A program made the translations under genes and the position numbers. DNA of 64,000 nt from Cryptomeria japonica (lineage: Eukaryota > Streptophyta > Pinopsida > Cupressales > Cupressaceae). Shown here piece by piece: positions 1 to 12,453 of the stretch. The first letter of the stretch is position 1. Each line of letters begins with the position of its first letter. The notes below the pieces were generated by a model. It ran no database searches, was not told the origin of the DNA, and was given only the letters and a program-made list of their open reading frames with translations. The stretch spans positions 470,756,400 to 470,820,399 of the forward strand of contig NC_081406.1 in assembly GCF_030272615.1 (NCBI RefSeq), read 5' to 3'.

Positions 1-90
1 TGTAGGGAGAGAAAAGTAGTGATACAGACTAAGAGTATAGGGAGGAAAGGGAGAGGAGGGTAGAGAAGAGGAGGAAGAGGAGGTTTGTCG
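1..90. repeat. Purine-rich (GA) low-complexity tract
   Basis: The plus strand is almost entirely A and G with scattered T, including runs of gagga and gaagag. There is no reading frame. It could be the edge of a degenerate element that continues left of the window. Confidence 0.6.
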
Positions 91-952
91 TGGAAGCATG
101 CCCTGTTTTCAGACAAGGGGTGCTGAACGGGGATCTATCTGAATTTAGATAGCTCAAGAACTTAGATGATTGGTAGTTGACAAAGGAATCCTCATCTCCC
201 CTCTTCAACTTAGGAGATTTGGTGTCTTAGCTATTGCATTTTCTCATGTAAATGTTGTTCGGGTGTGTTGTGTTAGTGGGTAGGTCATAAGGTAGTGTTT
301 GTGCTCCATTTTTTGTGTAGTTTGGAGTGCTAGTCTTGAAGTGTAATGTAATTTCATGTAGTATTTTATTTTGCAAGTAATATAGGTAGCTATCCCCATC
401 AAAGAATAGCACTTACCATTAAAAAACAACAACATAATAATAAATATATAAAGTATAAATATTTTAACTATAATATTATAATATGGTTATAGGGTAAGTG
501 CAAGAAGTTAAGTCCCAATTAGGGGGAAGTTAGCGCATCGGGAAGAACAACACTAGGAACAGTGCCCCATCATGGTTCAAGTCCCCAAGAGCAAAAAATA
601 ATGGAGCCTCATTATGCTTTGGGTCCCAGATCGAAACAGGCCTTATTCTGCTTCATAACAAGGCCTCATGTTTTAAGAAATGGGGCCCTGTTATGCAAGA
701 GTATTTTTTATTAAATGACTGTAAAATCATTTTCATAGTGTAGACAATGATGGAGGAGGAGACAAGCACCAAATGGGTCCCCAAGTTTGCATCCACACAA
801 CCTCTGCCATCAAGAACTCCACTTCCCAAGTATGCCATTCTCCAATTTCCATCCTTTCAAAACATTTTGATTAATTTTTTTGCATGGTTTTATATGGTTT
901 TAAAGAATTTCACTTCCCATAATTAGCTCCAAGTTTCAAAGGGTTTTGTATG
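91..952. other. Non-coding AT-rich left flank
   Basis: No credible coding frame. The stretch contains the tRNA-like box pair listed separately. It also has a short hairpin at 638-666, with arms aggcctt and aaggcct. The last five bases (948-952, gtatg) are the left target duplication of the solo LTR that follows. Confidence 0.6.
524..595 (+). other. tRNA-like A box / B box pair (possible SINE head)
   Basis: An A-box-like tagcgcatcggg (531-542) is followed 43 bases later by a good B-box match, ggttcaagtcc (574-584). This is the spacing of internal RNA polymerase III promoters in tRNAs. The flanking bases do not pair into an acceptor or T stem, so it is not a working tRNA gene. A decayed tRNA-derived SINE is the best reading. 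No 3' tail or target duplication was identified. Confidence 0.3.
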
Positions 953-1826
953 TGATGAAGGAGCATCCAGTGGTGTAACTTGGGCAATCCTACATCATGC
1001 AAAAATATTTCCTTTTTTTATTGAGTTTTCATTTAATACTTTTGTATTTCTAGATACTCATTTGGACGAATAAGAGATTTCAACTTTTAGAATTGACAAG
1101 TTGCTTTTCCTAGCCAATTGCCCAAAATAGAAACTTTTATTTAAAGGTGGATGGAACCTGAATTTCACATGAACCTTGAGAATTAAAAAATAAGCACTTT
1201 GGTGAAAGAATCAAGTAAAAATCAATTAGGGTTTGAAAGTTATTCAAGTTTCAGTTTCTTGAAAAATCGAAAAAATTCTTCCATGTCAGATTTGAGGCAT
1301 TAAATGGTCCCGAAATAGCCCCAAAAATGGTGGGAATCAACAGAGCTGATTCTTAACATATTCGTCTCTTAGATATATTTTTGACGCTTCAAACGACGCG
1401 TTAATCCGATTTTTAGATCAAAAGTTATGGCTGTCGGAAGTTGGAGAATTTTTCGAGAAATTTCCAGTTTTTGAATCTGGCTAAATTTTCAAATTTCTAA
1501 TTTCAAGTTTTGGTGTTTGTCCACAAAATGGTAATTTGTAAATTGTACTTTTGGCTCCACAAGGAAGAGAGGCTATTTAGGACTCATTGAGGAAACGTGT
1601 GAGTTAGTTGTTGTATGTGAGTTTTTGGAGTTTAGTTTCTAGGTTGGAAAATTGCATTGTAAGGGTTTTCCAGAAAACTCTGTAAGTTGTTGTGTTGTAG
1701 CCTGTGAGGGTTTATTCCTCTTGTATATAATTGCATGTATTGAAAATAGTTTTTAGATAATAATAATATAGATCTTTTGTGTCTCTTTTGCTGTGTTTTT
1801 CTGTCTCTTGGGTTTTGCCCTCATCA
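953..1826 (+). mobile_element. Solo LTR of an LTR retrotransposon
   Basis: The 874-bp block begins TGATGAAGG and ends CCCTCATCA, so its ends form a short inverted repeat with the usual TG...CA limits. It is flanked on both sides by the identical 5-bp sequence gtatg (948-952 and 1827-1831), the target duplication expected of an LTR retrotransposon. No internal coding region or partner LTR is present. This is therefore the product of LTR-LTR recombination. The last 150 bases look like an R-U5 region on the plus strand (tgtatataattgcatg, then a T-rich stretch), which suggests plus orientation. The family is not identified. Confidence 0.85.
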
Positions 1827-1831
1827 GTATG

Positions 1832-2391
1832 GTTTCAAAATCACTAATGCCCAAATCTATGCAACTTGCAGTTTTGTGTATTAGCACTAATAAACTCTTT
1901 TCATGCTAATTTACTCCCTTATGCATATAATATAGAACCATTATGTTTTACACATGTTTTACAATATGAAAGAATTAATTTGCACACATCTACATAAATA
2001 TTTAATTTTCATAGTATATATATATGTAGGACACTTGAAGACAACTATATGTGCACTTATTAAGAATATTGGCTTAGCCATATCTATTCCCAAATGCAAC
2101 CTCATTTTCCTCAAATATTAGGAAAATAAATTAATCAATCACTTATAGTCATTGTCTTCTTTCAAGCCACTAAAATACATATTTTATGAAAAACTAGTCA
2201 TTTCCATACTTATTTTGATCAAACCACCTATGTACAATCAACGTGATTTCTCTCCCATATCCTTCTAGGCTTTGAAAATCATCGGTATAACACAATTTTA
2301 ATGTTTCTAAGATTTTATAAATAATAAATAAGCCACATCATTCGTATTGACATTTCAATTTGTAGATGTGAGTAAAAGGCATACCCATGAT
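1832..2391. other. Non-coding AT-rich stretch
   Basis: No coding frame and no recognisable element. A short TA run lies near 2018. The left edge continues the sequence that the solo LTR interrupted. Confidence 0.6.
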
Positions 2392-2636
2392 AACTCACCA
2401 AAGTATTTCACTCCAAGTGCCTTCTTAATGACTATTCTTAGCAAAAAGAGTGTATGAACTCACCAAAGTATTTCACTCCAAGTGCCTTCTTAATGATTAT
2501 TCTTAGTATGAACTCACCAAAGTATTTCACTCCAAGTGCCTTCTTAATGATTATTCTTAGCAAAAAGAGTGTATGAACTCACCAAAGTATTTCACTCCAA
2601 GTGCCTTCTTAATGATTATTCTTAGCAAAAAGAGTG
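2392..2636. repeat. 65-bp tandem repeat, four copies
   Basis: Copies start at 2392, 2457, 2511 and 2576 with aactcaccaaagtatttcac. They are nearly identical. The second copy lacks 11 bases (caaaaagagtg), so its period is 54 instead of 65. Only single-base differences are visible between copies, such as gactatt versus gattatt. This indicates recent local duplication. Confidence 0.95.
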
Positions 2637-4782
2637 TTTTCCTCATACATAAGCTAATTGAAGACCTTAAGCCTAATTTAGTTTTAAATGCCTAACCATC
2701 ACATAGACTTGACAATTTTTATATTTGACTAAAATATTTCTTTTCTACATAATTATTTATGCATGATCCTTCTTAATAAATTTCTCTACCAATGAAAAAG
2801 TAACAACCACATATATATGTTTTGGTTTAGAAAGTATTTCTAGCTTTATATAAATGGTTACGTTATGCTTTTAATTAATAATGAGATTGATTATCAATCA
2901 AAATACTATGATCCATTTATAGTGATGAGATTGGAAAATCTCATGGATTCATGACTTAGAAGAGGGACATATTACCACTTATTGATTTTGATGCTTAGTA
3001 ACCTATATATTTAACATGCCAACATCTACAACACTCCTACCATTTTATTGGATTTTACATCGAACACATGTTGAGACCATTTACATAGTTGTTGGTGTAT
3101 TATATATTCTTGTATATGTATGGTGGTTGGCATTTAATAATGTGTGTTTAATTTATGCATTAATGCTATGGAAACCCTTGTCAATGCATAATGATAAAAT
3201 TAATATATCTGAACTTTAATAAAATGTTAGAATCTCATGGTATAATGCACCTTGTTTCTTTTCTTTTTCCCAATCATTATATAGTGGGTCCTTGGATGAT
3301 ATTTTACATTATTATATCATCTTATGCAAGTTATGATACATCCATGTTTGGGATGATATCCTTTAATTTTAATAAAATTATGTGGTACCAATTACGATAT
3401 TTTAACACCTTATCTTGTGAGCATTGTAGCTTGATTTGTGATGTGAAATCATGTTATGTACAAACTATTTTTTAATTGAATACATTTTTGCATTTATATT
3501 TTACTAATTCTTTAATGCTAGAGTGTATTCTACCTATACAAGTAGCAATGAATTGTTCATTGTACTTTTCATATATATTAAGTTACAATGTAACATAAAC
3601 ATTTGAATATAAGACAATATTCCATGAACTTTATGAATGCAAGTATAAGTATTTACTATTTTTGTGTGATTGATGAATGTGTGCAATGGATGATCATGAA
3701 ATGTGGATGAAATTCTTGCTCTAATCTTTGTGTTGTAGCTACATGAAAACATTCTTTGAGATGAAACAAGGCTTCATTTATAGTAGCATCGTAGCACGGG
3801 CAAAGACTGGACAACAAGGCAAGAAGAGGTCAAGGATTGTTGCAACTTGGGAACTACCTGTCCAAGCTCATTAAGAAATCTGTAGAACAATCATGATTCA
3901 TTAAATAGTTTTTCTAATGGTTATGATGGATGTCAGAGATTATATAAGGAAGATCTACAAATTTTCAAGAATGGGATAAAATCCTAATTGTCTTAGTTTT
4001 CCTAGATTTCATAGTTTAAATAAAAGCTTCCACCTAGATATTAGGAAGTGGAGCGACTCTTATGGGAATTGTTGTAAGGATGGATGCTATAAATCCTTCC
4101 TGTATTCCTTAGATAGTTAGTTACTATTTTATTATCATGCAATGCTATGTTGTTCACTTAATTTCTAAATAAAGAGCATATCTACTTTTTGAACAAGTTT
4201 ATGATATTCTAATATGGTTGTGCGAGTTCAATAAGTTATTTTCTGTTGTAACTTTCATTGTAGAAGACTCACCCAAGGGGGCCCACTTGGTGAGGATTCT
4301 GTCTGGTTATCTTTTATGCATTTTGTCTTTTGAGTTATTTATTTATGTTTTAATTAATTGCTCATTGTCTGCTCCTACAACCATAGACTGCTACTCTATG
4401 TTTGTTCCTGCAACCACACATAACATAATAGTTGTTTCTGTATAAGTTAGAAGAATTTACATTTTGATAGTAGAATTTAGTATGATCTTCCCGATTTATG
4501 ATTTTTAAAGTAATTTCCTTTCCTATGAAGATTTATTTAGCATTTCCATTCACTTACAATATGATAAACTTGTTCCTAGACACTCTTAGTGCATATATCT
4601 TGCAGTCCCATTTTAAGTTGTATATCCTTATATTGATAGATAAATGAGTCAAGGTAATGGGGTTTGGATAGATGATCAGTTAGGAAATTGTGTCTCTAAG
4701 TTGAGTACTAAGTTGTGTATAACATCCATTGTTTTGTACCAACAATGGAAATTTGAGTTATCATAGGGATCAAAGTGATAAG
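2637..4782. other. Non-coding AT-rich stretch
   Basis: Only short chance reading frames occur. A hairpin sits at 4268-4294 with arms ctcacc(c)aag and cttggtgag. The 3760-4200 segment has a less AT-rich, LTR-like texture with an aataaa at about 4170, but I found no terminal repeats or target duplication. Confidence 0.5.
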
Positions 4783-5400
4783 TTACGTAGATGGTGTAGT
4801 AATTGGCATGTTGTACATAACTCCCCCCAAAGGTGGAGGTGGGGTAAGCCTTAAGGAGGTGGTGTAGAAATGTTGATAATGTCTTCCCAACATGCCCAGA
4901 GGTGGGAATCCCATAGATGCAATTGGGGTACTCTGTTGCAATGGTGATATCGAGGTTTGGATAAAAAATGATGCCAATGGAGATTGTTGTGGAGGTACTT
5001 GTTGTTGAGGAGGTTCTTGTAGATTGGAAATCATAGGTGTATTAGACAATGCAATGGTCATACTTGGGGCAACCATATTCACAAAGATAAGATTCTTGTG
5101 ATTTTGAATGATTTCATCCACCATTTGAGCATTATTTGGATTTGAAAGAAATTGATCGACGAGATTAACTGAGACATCTGTCTCATTAGGTTGGTTGACC
5201 ATAGTCTCCTTGGAGACGATCGGATTGAGTGGATCAAAATTGACAAGAACACTTAAAGACAAAACTAGATTCACCCAAATTGGGATTCAGTTGTGGGTCA
5301 GAAGACCCTACTCCTAACTGGGAAGGTTTTTATTCCATTTCTTTTCTAGATCAGGACCGAGTGGTGACATACATGAACTATGAGACAAAAAGATGCGATG
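4783..5400 (-). pseudogene. Eroded gag-like reading frame
   Basis: The main open part (4783-5274) encodes 163 residues. Its first half is Asn- and Val-rich and its second half is rich in Pro and Gln (about residues 85-115), with no transmembrane segment. A second frame upstream, about 5275-5360, also looks protein-like, which suggests a frameshift. The residue mix resembles the N-terminal part of the TAT-type Gag at 57496-58089 in this window, but I see no diagnostic zinc knuckle, protease or RT beside it. Treat it as a probable retrotransposon remnant of unknown family. A chance frame is possible. Confidence 0.35.
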
Positions 5401-7620
5401 ATGAGAAAGCAATGCTGAATTCAAGGATTGGATTAGCTAATTGATTTGATCAAATTGATAAAATGATAGATGAGATTAAGGAAACAACTGAACCAAGGAG
5501 AGATTGATTGTGAAGATTTGGTACTCAAATTGCAAATGGATAAGTCTAATTGAGTAATATGACATTGAAGTTACTCAAGAGGATGCACTCAAGCAACAAT
5601 ATGGACCAATGAAAACCAAACCTTTGACTCAAGTTGATAAAGCAACCAAAATACTAAACTCTAGACACAATATAGTCAAAGAGTTAGTGATAATAGTCGC
5701 TAAAAGAGGATGTATACTATATTGCAATTTTTGGGATATGAGACCAAAGATGAAAAAGGGATTGATTTTTGATTCAATTGATTTGATGAACTAGATGGAA
5801 GGATTGAATGATTGACTAAGCAAGGATAACTGATTCAATAAGATGAGTAGCCAAAAGGCTTAGAAATGAAGGATCGGCTGACTCAATTCAACTATACTAG
5901 ATGACCGATTTCAAGACTCAATTGGTATGGGATAAATTAATTGATGACATGATTGATTGGATTGAAAGATTAATTTCCTGACTTAGGAAAGATGTAATGA
6001 TGATGGGATGATGAATATGCAAGATGATGAAGGACAAAAACTCGTGATAATGATGATGCAAATGGATGAGAAAAAAGTTTAGGTAACTAGCAAACCCATT
6101 GAAACAAATAAGAAAACCTGATGATGGAAAAATTTGGGCAGAATAACGTGAAAAATGGCATTCCCACCACTTCTAAGTGCAAACCTGTTGTTCTTATAGG
6201 TGATCCCATAGTTTCTATGAGAAATCTTGTAGTTTTAACAAACTTGGTGAGACTAAGGACAATGCACAATGTTCCTGTTGCTTCTGGGTGGAAACCCACG
6301 GTTTCAAGACTGGACACTAGACTATGGAAAAATAGAAGTGTTCCTTTTTTTAGATAGAAAACTAACTCAAATAAAAGGCGTTTTCACGATTTCAAGGTGA
6401 AAAACCATTATTTTGTGAACTAGGTAGATAAACTCAAGGTAAATTAGCGTTCCCCCCACTTCTGGGTGCAAACCCACAATTACTAGAAGTGATTTCACAG
6501 TTTCTGATAGATAACCAAATGAGGATTTTAGACTGGAAACTCAATGTTTATGGGTAACTTTGGACTTAAATTTTGGAAAAATATTTGAGTGGCACAAAAG
6601 CACATCAAGCATAAACATAAAGTGTCTGGCTCAAGTGAGATGATGAGGGCCTAAATCAGCCCAAGTGTTTATAATTACTAGTCAAAATGTGAAGACAAAT
6701 CAAACGAGACATCTTGAGGTTTGGAATATGAATACTATTTATTAAGTCCCCATTTTGATTACTCCATATTCTTATACAAAGTGGATAGAAAGAGATTTTG
6801 ATGGCACTGTCGCCCTCTTACATGACACACACTTCTTGGGCGTACCAAAATCTCATACCTCGAAGATCTGGGGACCTTATGAATCAAGGGACATCTATCT
6901 GGACAATGAATAGTACAAATTGGGGTGGATTCAAAGGTCTATCCTCCTAAACCAACAAGTATCAAAGGTTTTGGCTACTAAATACATTGGTTCATAGTGG
7001 GGGAACTTTCAGGTAAATCTAGTGGCTATACATACGACAACTAGCTCATTTAAGAGATATCCCAACCTCTAGAACACAGGTTTTTACGCATAGCCACACA
7101 AGCACCAAGGGATTTTGAATTTAATCAAGACCACAAAGGTATTTTCATGTAGATACTAAGGGAAATTGTTGGTATAACACAATTGCACCCGTTGATTATG
7201 GCTTTCACTAGAACCATGAATATTTATATAGCAGTCTGAAAGAAAGTACTATTTGGTCGTTCCATCTCATCAACATATAACATTGAGAAACATGCCCTTT
7301 TCTAGAAATAAAAAGTCAGGTGTTGTTAATCACCTTTATCTTATACCCAGGATCCCAAAGACAAGGGGAAAGGATAACTAGTGTAACGATGGGTCGACCC
7401 TACAATATGCAATCACATTAAACACGAAATACACTTGTTCTTTCCTTTAGTAAATTGAAGTGTGCAACTAGCTAATAGAAGACATGATGGAAATACAATC
7501 GATGTAGTTGCACAAATGTTAGAAAACCCAATCAACAACAAACATTAGTAGGTTAGCAATAAGCTGATAAAACAGATTTGAGAAAATGAGAAAAAAATAA
7601 AACATAGAGCATTTCCATCA
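5401..7620. other. Non-coding stretch with a dispersed degenerate motif
   Basis: No long frame. A motif close to cttctgggtgcaaacccac occurs three times, at about 6170, 6282 and 6460, each preceded by a ttcc- or cattcc-like run. The spacing is irregular (about 110 and 180 bases). The rest looks unique. It may be a decayed retrotransposon leader, in line with the gag-like frame downstream on the minus strand. Confidence 0.45.
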
Positions 7621-7631
7621 TTTCACAGAGA

Positions 7632-7803
7632 AAACCTGCTATTTCTACTAATAAATCCATGAACTTGCTATTTTGCTAGTGAAATTAAATTTGATAAAGA
7701 ACATAAAACATAGAGAAAATCAAACTTGTCATTTCTTCTAGCAATACCGCTACTTCTACGCACAATCCTGCAAGTTTACTAATGAAATTAAATTTGAAAG
7801 AAA
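7632..7803. repeat. Degenerate tandem duplication of about 105 bp
   Basis: Both copies carry a ctgctatttctac-like start and end in gaaattaaatttga(taa)agaa. The shared ends fall near 7680-7700 and 7784-7803. Copies differ at many positions. Related short words (tttcttctagcaa, tttctcctagcaa) continue to about 7910. Confidence 0.5.
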
Positions 7804-10800
7804 CCAAAAAACCCAAAATAGAAAATCCAAAACTTATACCTACTGCAGGACAATAGGAATACGTTCCCGCTGTTTCTGATGTCAAAACTGTTGTTTCTCC
7901 TAGCAAACCAACCATTTTCAAAAAACTAAAATAAAGAAAAAATAGACTTCCATTGAGGCATAAATCCATCTGTATTTTCACGTTTTTTCCTGCAAGTGCC
8001 AAAAATTTGTGATATAACACACTTAAACAACAAAAAATGTGAGATGGAATCGTAAAGTGAGTCCCACCAGGCATGCTAGAAATGTATGCAAAAACTTGTG
8101 AGTGCAAAAATAAGAAGATTATAATACTAAACTAACCACATAAACAAAGACAACATTTGACAACACTCATGATTATGATGCTAAAAGAAAATTTTGAAAG
8201 CAAATGGTAAATAATAAAAATGCAAAATCTATTGAAAGCATTGGTTTGGTTGTCTTTTAGTTTGATGTGTGCTCGGTATCTTACAAATGCTCGATTTTGC
8301 TCCATGATGGTTGATGTAAATGTTATGTTTTTTCGCTAGCAAGCTCAATTAGGTAAAGATTTAGTGTTTCTAACATACAAATGGTACATATTTATTCTTC
8401 TATCATTACATATATGTGAATGAGAAGAGAAAGGAAGATTACATTTCCATGTTTTCAAATTCAGAACAGTATGAGAGTACACATTTTTCTGAAAAAATAG
8501 TAATTTTTATTAAAAATAAATGTACAATGTCTCACACAATCCGTGAGATTAACTAGTGGTGCAAATGAGTAATCAAATATATACTTGTGGATGCAAATGT
8601 AAAGAAAAATACAGAATAGAAAAGGGTGAATCGTCAATGCCTAAATGACGAGCCTTCTTTGTGTTTCCTTGTAGCATCTATAGTTTCTCGCCTATCCTGC
8701 AACCAGTTGTACCTCCTCGCTGTCCCTGAGTACCTACATTTGAGAAGATAATGTGTTAGAGTAATGAGAGCCATCATTCACTATCTACACATGCACCTAC
8801 AAGCATATAATCTAACCCTCATTTGCATCACAATAACTAGCTCAACATATACAACTCTAGGAGAAAAATATCAGAGGAAAATCACCATGTGTTGTTTTTA
8901 GCTAACTTGTTTTCTTCATGTGTAGATACAAGAAAATAGCATGGTTGTTTATCAAGCTAATTGTGAGTGGGGTAAAATGCGGCTCCCACAAGGGTTGAGC
9001 CCAACTCATTAAATGTTCAGATCAGTAGTGTAGTACAATAATTAAAGCTAGCATAATGGATAGTAAAAGAAGCTTCAACAATTAAAGGAAGCTTGAATAG
9101 CTTGTAGTACTTCATGGAGACATGTCATGGAATCACAATGATTAATCTCAGTCCTCATAAAAGTCTAAGAATAATCAAAAGCGTAGGAAATACAAGAAGG
9201 ATTTAGCATAATGAAGTATTTGAATTATGTGTCTATTAATATAAGCAGGCCAAGAATACATGTATAGTCTAGTGTTTTGAGTCATTGAAAACAATTAATA
9301 AGGAACAACAATAAAGAAGCAGAAAAGCATTTTCACTACAATGATCTAAGTACAATAAATAATCTTAAAATAGTCTCAGATGATTGTCACCATCTCATAA
9401 CAGTAATAACAGAAAAATAAAACTTTATTGCTCCAACCAATACAAATTAAAGATGCTTATGATAGTCCAAAGTGCAATGCCAAAGAACCAGAGTAAGTTC
9501 ACATTACTAAGGAATAATGAAAGAAGTGGTAGTGTATCAAAGGACAATAAAATATCCCTGTCATTGTTTTGACAAAGGAGAAGGCCCATTACCAAGTATG
9601 AATGAAAGACTGTGACTACAAGAGATACCACAATATAAGGGTATGTGCACAACTAAGAGGGATATCAAGCATTCTTAGGACAACCTTTATCCATATGCAG
9701 TTTAAAGGGTAGTTATAGTATTACACTTAGCAGTGAAAGTGTTTGTAGCAATGGGAAAAGTTAATAAAGATTGTCTCATATTGAGTGTAGACAAAGGAGA
9801 AGATACCTACATCAACTATCAATGGTTAATGACAACATAAGCTCCAATGACTCAAAGATTGAACACCATGATTTTATCATTGTCATCAATGAAGAGGGGT
9901 TTTGATAGTATAAAGGTAATCTTTTGCCAAAGAGACAATAATAAGAACAATCTCAAAGTGAATTAGAGCTTTAGAGAAATCAAAGAGCACTTTTCAAGCA
10001 TATCAATAATAGTGTTAAAAAAGGGTACAATCATCATGGTTTTGATGAAATGCACAGTTTCAGACTAAAGACCAAGCATAAGGGATAGTTTAAGATGTCA
10101 TTGTATAGTCCTTAATCAGTCAAAGATAGTTAAAATAGTGAGAGATTATGTTAGCCATTAATCATCTTCAGAACATGATGAGTAGTTCCAGATTGATGGG
10201 TAGTTTGAGACATGAGTCGATCTAAAACCAGTGACGGTGATAATCAAAGTTAATGGTATATAAGATGCAATATAAACCCTTGGTCAATGGGAAAAGGAAC
10301 ACCATTAACAAAATATCCAAAGTGCAGTCACACTCCTATCAGTGATCAAAGGGCAAAACCCTCCAGTTCCATAAAAAATAGTCCAAACCAGTCATAGAGA
10401 TGTAAAGGAGGTAAAGATTTTTGAAGAAGATTAACTTGTCTTACCATATCACTATACCATTATTCAAAGGAATCTATCAGTCAATAGTCACAAAGAACAT
10501 TTGTCTATAGAAGGAAAACCCTGTGATAACAAGAACAAGTTGTATGAATGTAGTCTTTATAATACTTGCACTCCATAAACCAATAAAAGATGGTCACAAG
10601 ATTATCAACAATCCCAAAAATCTAAGTTTATGAACAACAAATGTACACATAATAATACTAATATAAATCTTGGTGGTACATAGAGTATGGGCAGCTAAGT
10701 GAGTTAGTGCAAAGGATTAGGCATAAAGACATTTCAAGACCCCACAGTGATAGAAAGAAATACATCACCAAAGAGGCCTTATAACAGTCATAGTGCAACT

Positions 10801-12439
10801 ATAAGATAATAGGGACATATTATGGGGTTATAAGGCATTAAAGGGTATATGTCAAGAGCAAGTAATCAACAAGGAAAATCACAAAGTAGTTGTGACATTT
10901 CTCACCAAGAACATTCAACATTAGAGATACCACTGTCAAAAGATGAAGATGTATGTCAATCATGGCTTAAATATCATGAGAAGATTTCATGTAATCAAGA
11001 GGGAGAAGAATCAAAGCTATAGTGAACCATCATAGTCACAATCCTAAATGTTAGAATGAGGTCATAGTCAAACCAATGGATAGTGTGTCAAATACTAAGG
11101 GGGTCATAGTGTAGATGTAATAGTCAAAATGGAAAGTTAACGATGATTTTAATTCATACCAAAGCACTGGCAATATAAAGCCCATAGAAGCACAAAGACC
11201 AGTCTTGAAAATGGTAAAGCAGATGGTAGAGAAGCTATAGGCACACAATAAGTTATTGAAATGAAGCTAATAAGAACCCCAATAATAACAAATGTTACAA
11301 CTAGCAATGCATAGAGGCATCCATGAATATAGAAAGACATATCTCTGATCAAAATTCACTCATGAAACATGTGAATTGTTGTATGATGCTCAAAGAATAC
11401 ATTCATAAACAACCAATGTAGAAAAGGCTTATACACATTGAGGTAATATAGAGACAAGAAGCTCTAGATCATAATCAAAACACCAATTCCATATGCACTG
11501 TCAGTGAAATAATTAAAGACATTGAGGAGAATGAAGATTAGGTACAATTCTCAGGACAACAAAGTATTAATAGAGTGAATAGATATTCATAGTCACAACT
11601 TAATACAATGAATAGAATAGTTATACGACAAGTATTGACAACTCATAGAAACATTGAGTTTCAGACAACTCATAGAAACATTGAGTCATGAAACAACCAT
11701 AGAGGTTTTTAGACCCGAGAAGGAATAAGGAAAGGCAAAGATATCAAGGAAGATAATGAGGAACGGTCTATCAAAAGTATAGTTCAAGAGCAACCTGTGA
11801 TGTATCAAGTCTTTGTTAAGCCTCACAAGCTACAATTTGATATCTGCCAAGTCACTATGACCTATTCACTGGTAATGCAAAGAGTACAAAGAAAATGCCA
11901 ATAAAATTTTGTGCCAAGTCAGAGCATGAGAGAACTATGGTTTTAATGCAATCATCACAAGAATGATAGTCATAATGTCACCAAAAAGGTGAAATGATTA
12001 TCAAGAACATTCCTTCAAAGTAAACATTCACTGTTAAGAATGCCACAGTCATAAAATAAAAGACACAGTGAGCATGGTAACGAGCCAAAAAGACATGAAC
12101 AATCAAAAAACAAAACAATGGTATCAGGATAAAGATGCAAATTTTAAGAAGGTCAAAACCTCCATGATAGCAGCAATACTGATGAATGAAACCCTATAAT
12201 ATATGATGCAATACATCTTTTCAAATCTTCTCGAAACAATGATATTCCCAAGAACTTATAGGGTCACATATACAAGAACATCAAGCATAATCATCAAATA
12301 ACGGTAGAATCAAGGCCCAATAGAGCAAATTTGGAACCAAAAGGAGCTTACCCTGCACATTCCTCTACAAAAGTCTTCAAATCATCAAAATAGTAGCAAA
12401 TAATGGAGTGGTCCTAGCCAAAACCTAAGCACCCCTCAG
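7804..12439. other. Long non-coding region, 4.6 kb
   Basis: No frame reaches a believable length, and those present lack domain character. From about 9,000 on, the plus strand is A-rich and words such as catagtc, atagtca and gatagt recur at irregular spacing, as though the stretch were an ancient degenerate repeat or a retrotransposon leader. I recognise no gene, RNA gene or intact element. Confidence 0.45.
11638..11689. repeat. 26-bp tandem duplication
   Basis: The word caactcatagaaacattgag occurs twice, separated by a six-base linker. The two copies are identical across this core. Confidence 0.85.
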
Positions 12440-12453
12440 TGGCGCCCTCAAAC
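12440..12453. other. Isolated primer-binding-site-like motif (TGGCGCC)
   Basis: The sequence tggcgcc at 12440-12446 is the conserved start of many plant retrotransposon primer binding sites, and the core is palindromic. On the plus strand it follows acccctcag. On the minus strand it reads GGCGCCACTGAGGGG. No LTR edge with TG or CA ends could be placed beside it on either strand, so it may be coincidence. Confidence 0.25.

Noticed and set aside
524-595. Functional tRNA gene
   Set aside because: A and B boxes are spaced correctly, but acceptor and T stems do not pair and no terminator T run follows.
3016-4445. Several plus- and minus-strand frames of 67-94 codons (possible host exons)
   Set aside because: Composition-driven (Ile, Tyr, Phe, Leu), no conserved motif, and no consistent splice-site framework visible.
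6087-6357. Frames on both strands of 76-78 codons
   Set aside because: Low-complexity translations of the dispersed cttctgggtgcaaaccc motif; no start context or domain.
7685-8107. 140-codon hydrophobic frame, possible membrane protein
   Set aside because: It overlaps a degenerate tandem duplication, its hydrophobicity comes from T-rich minus-strand composition, and no family is recognisable.
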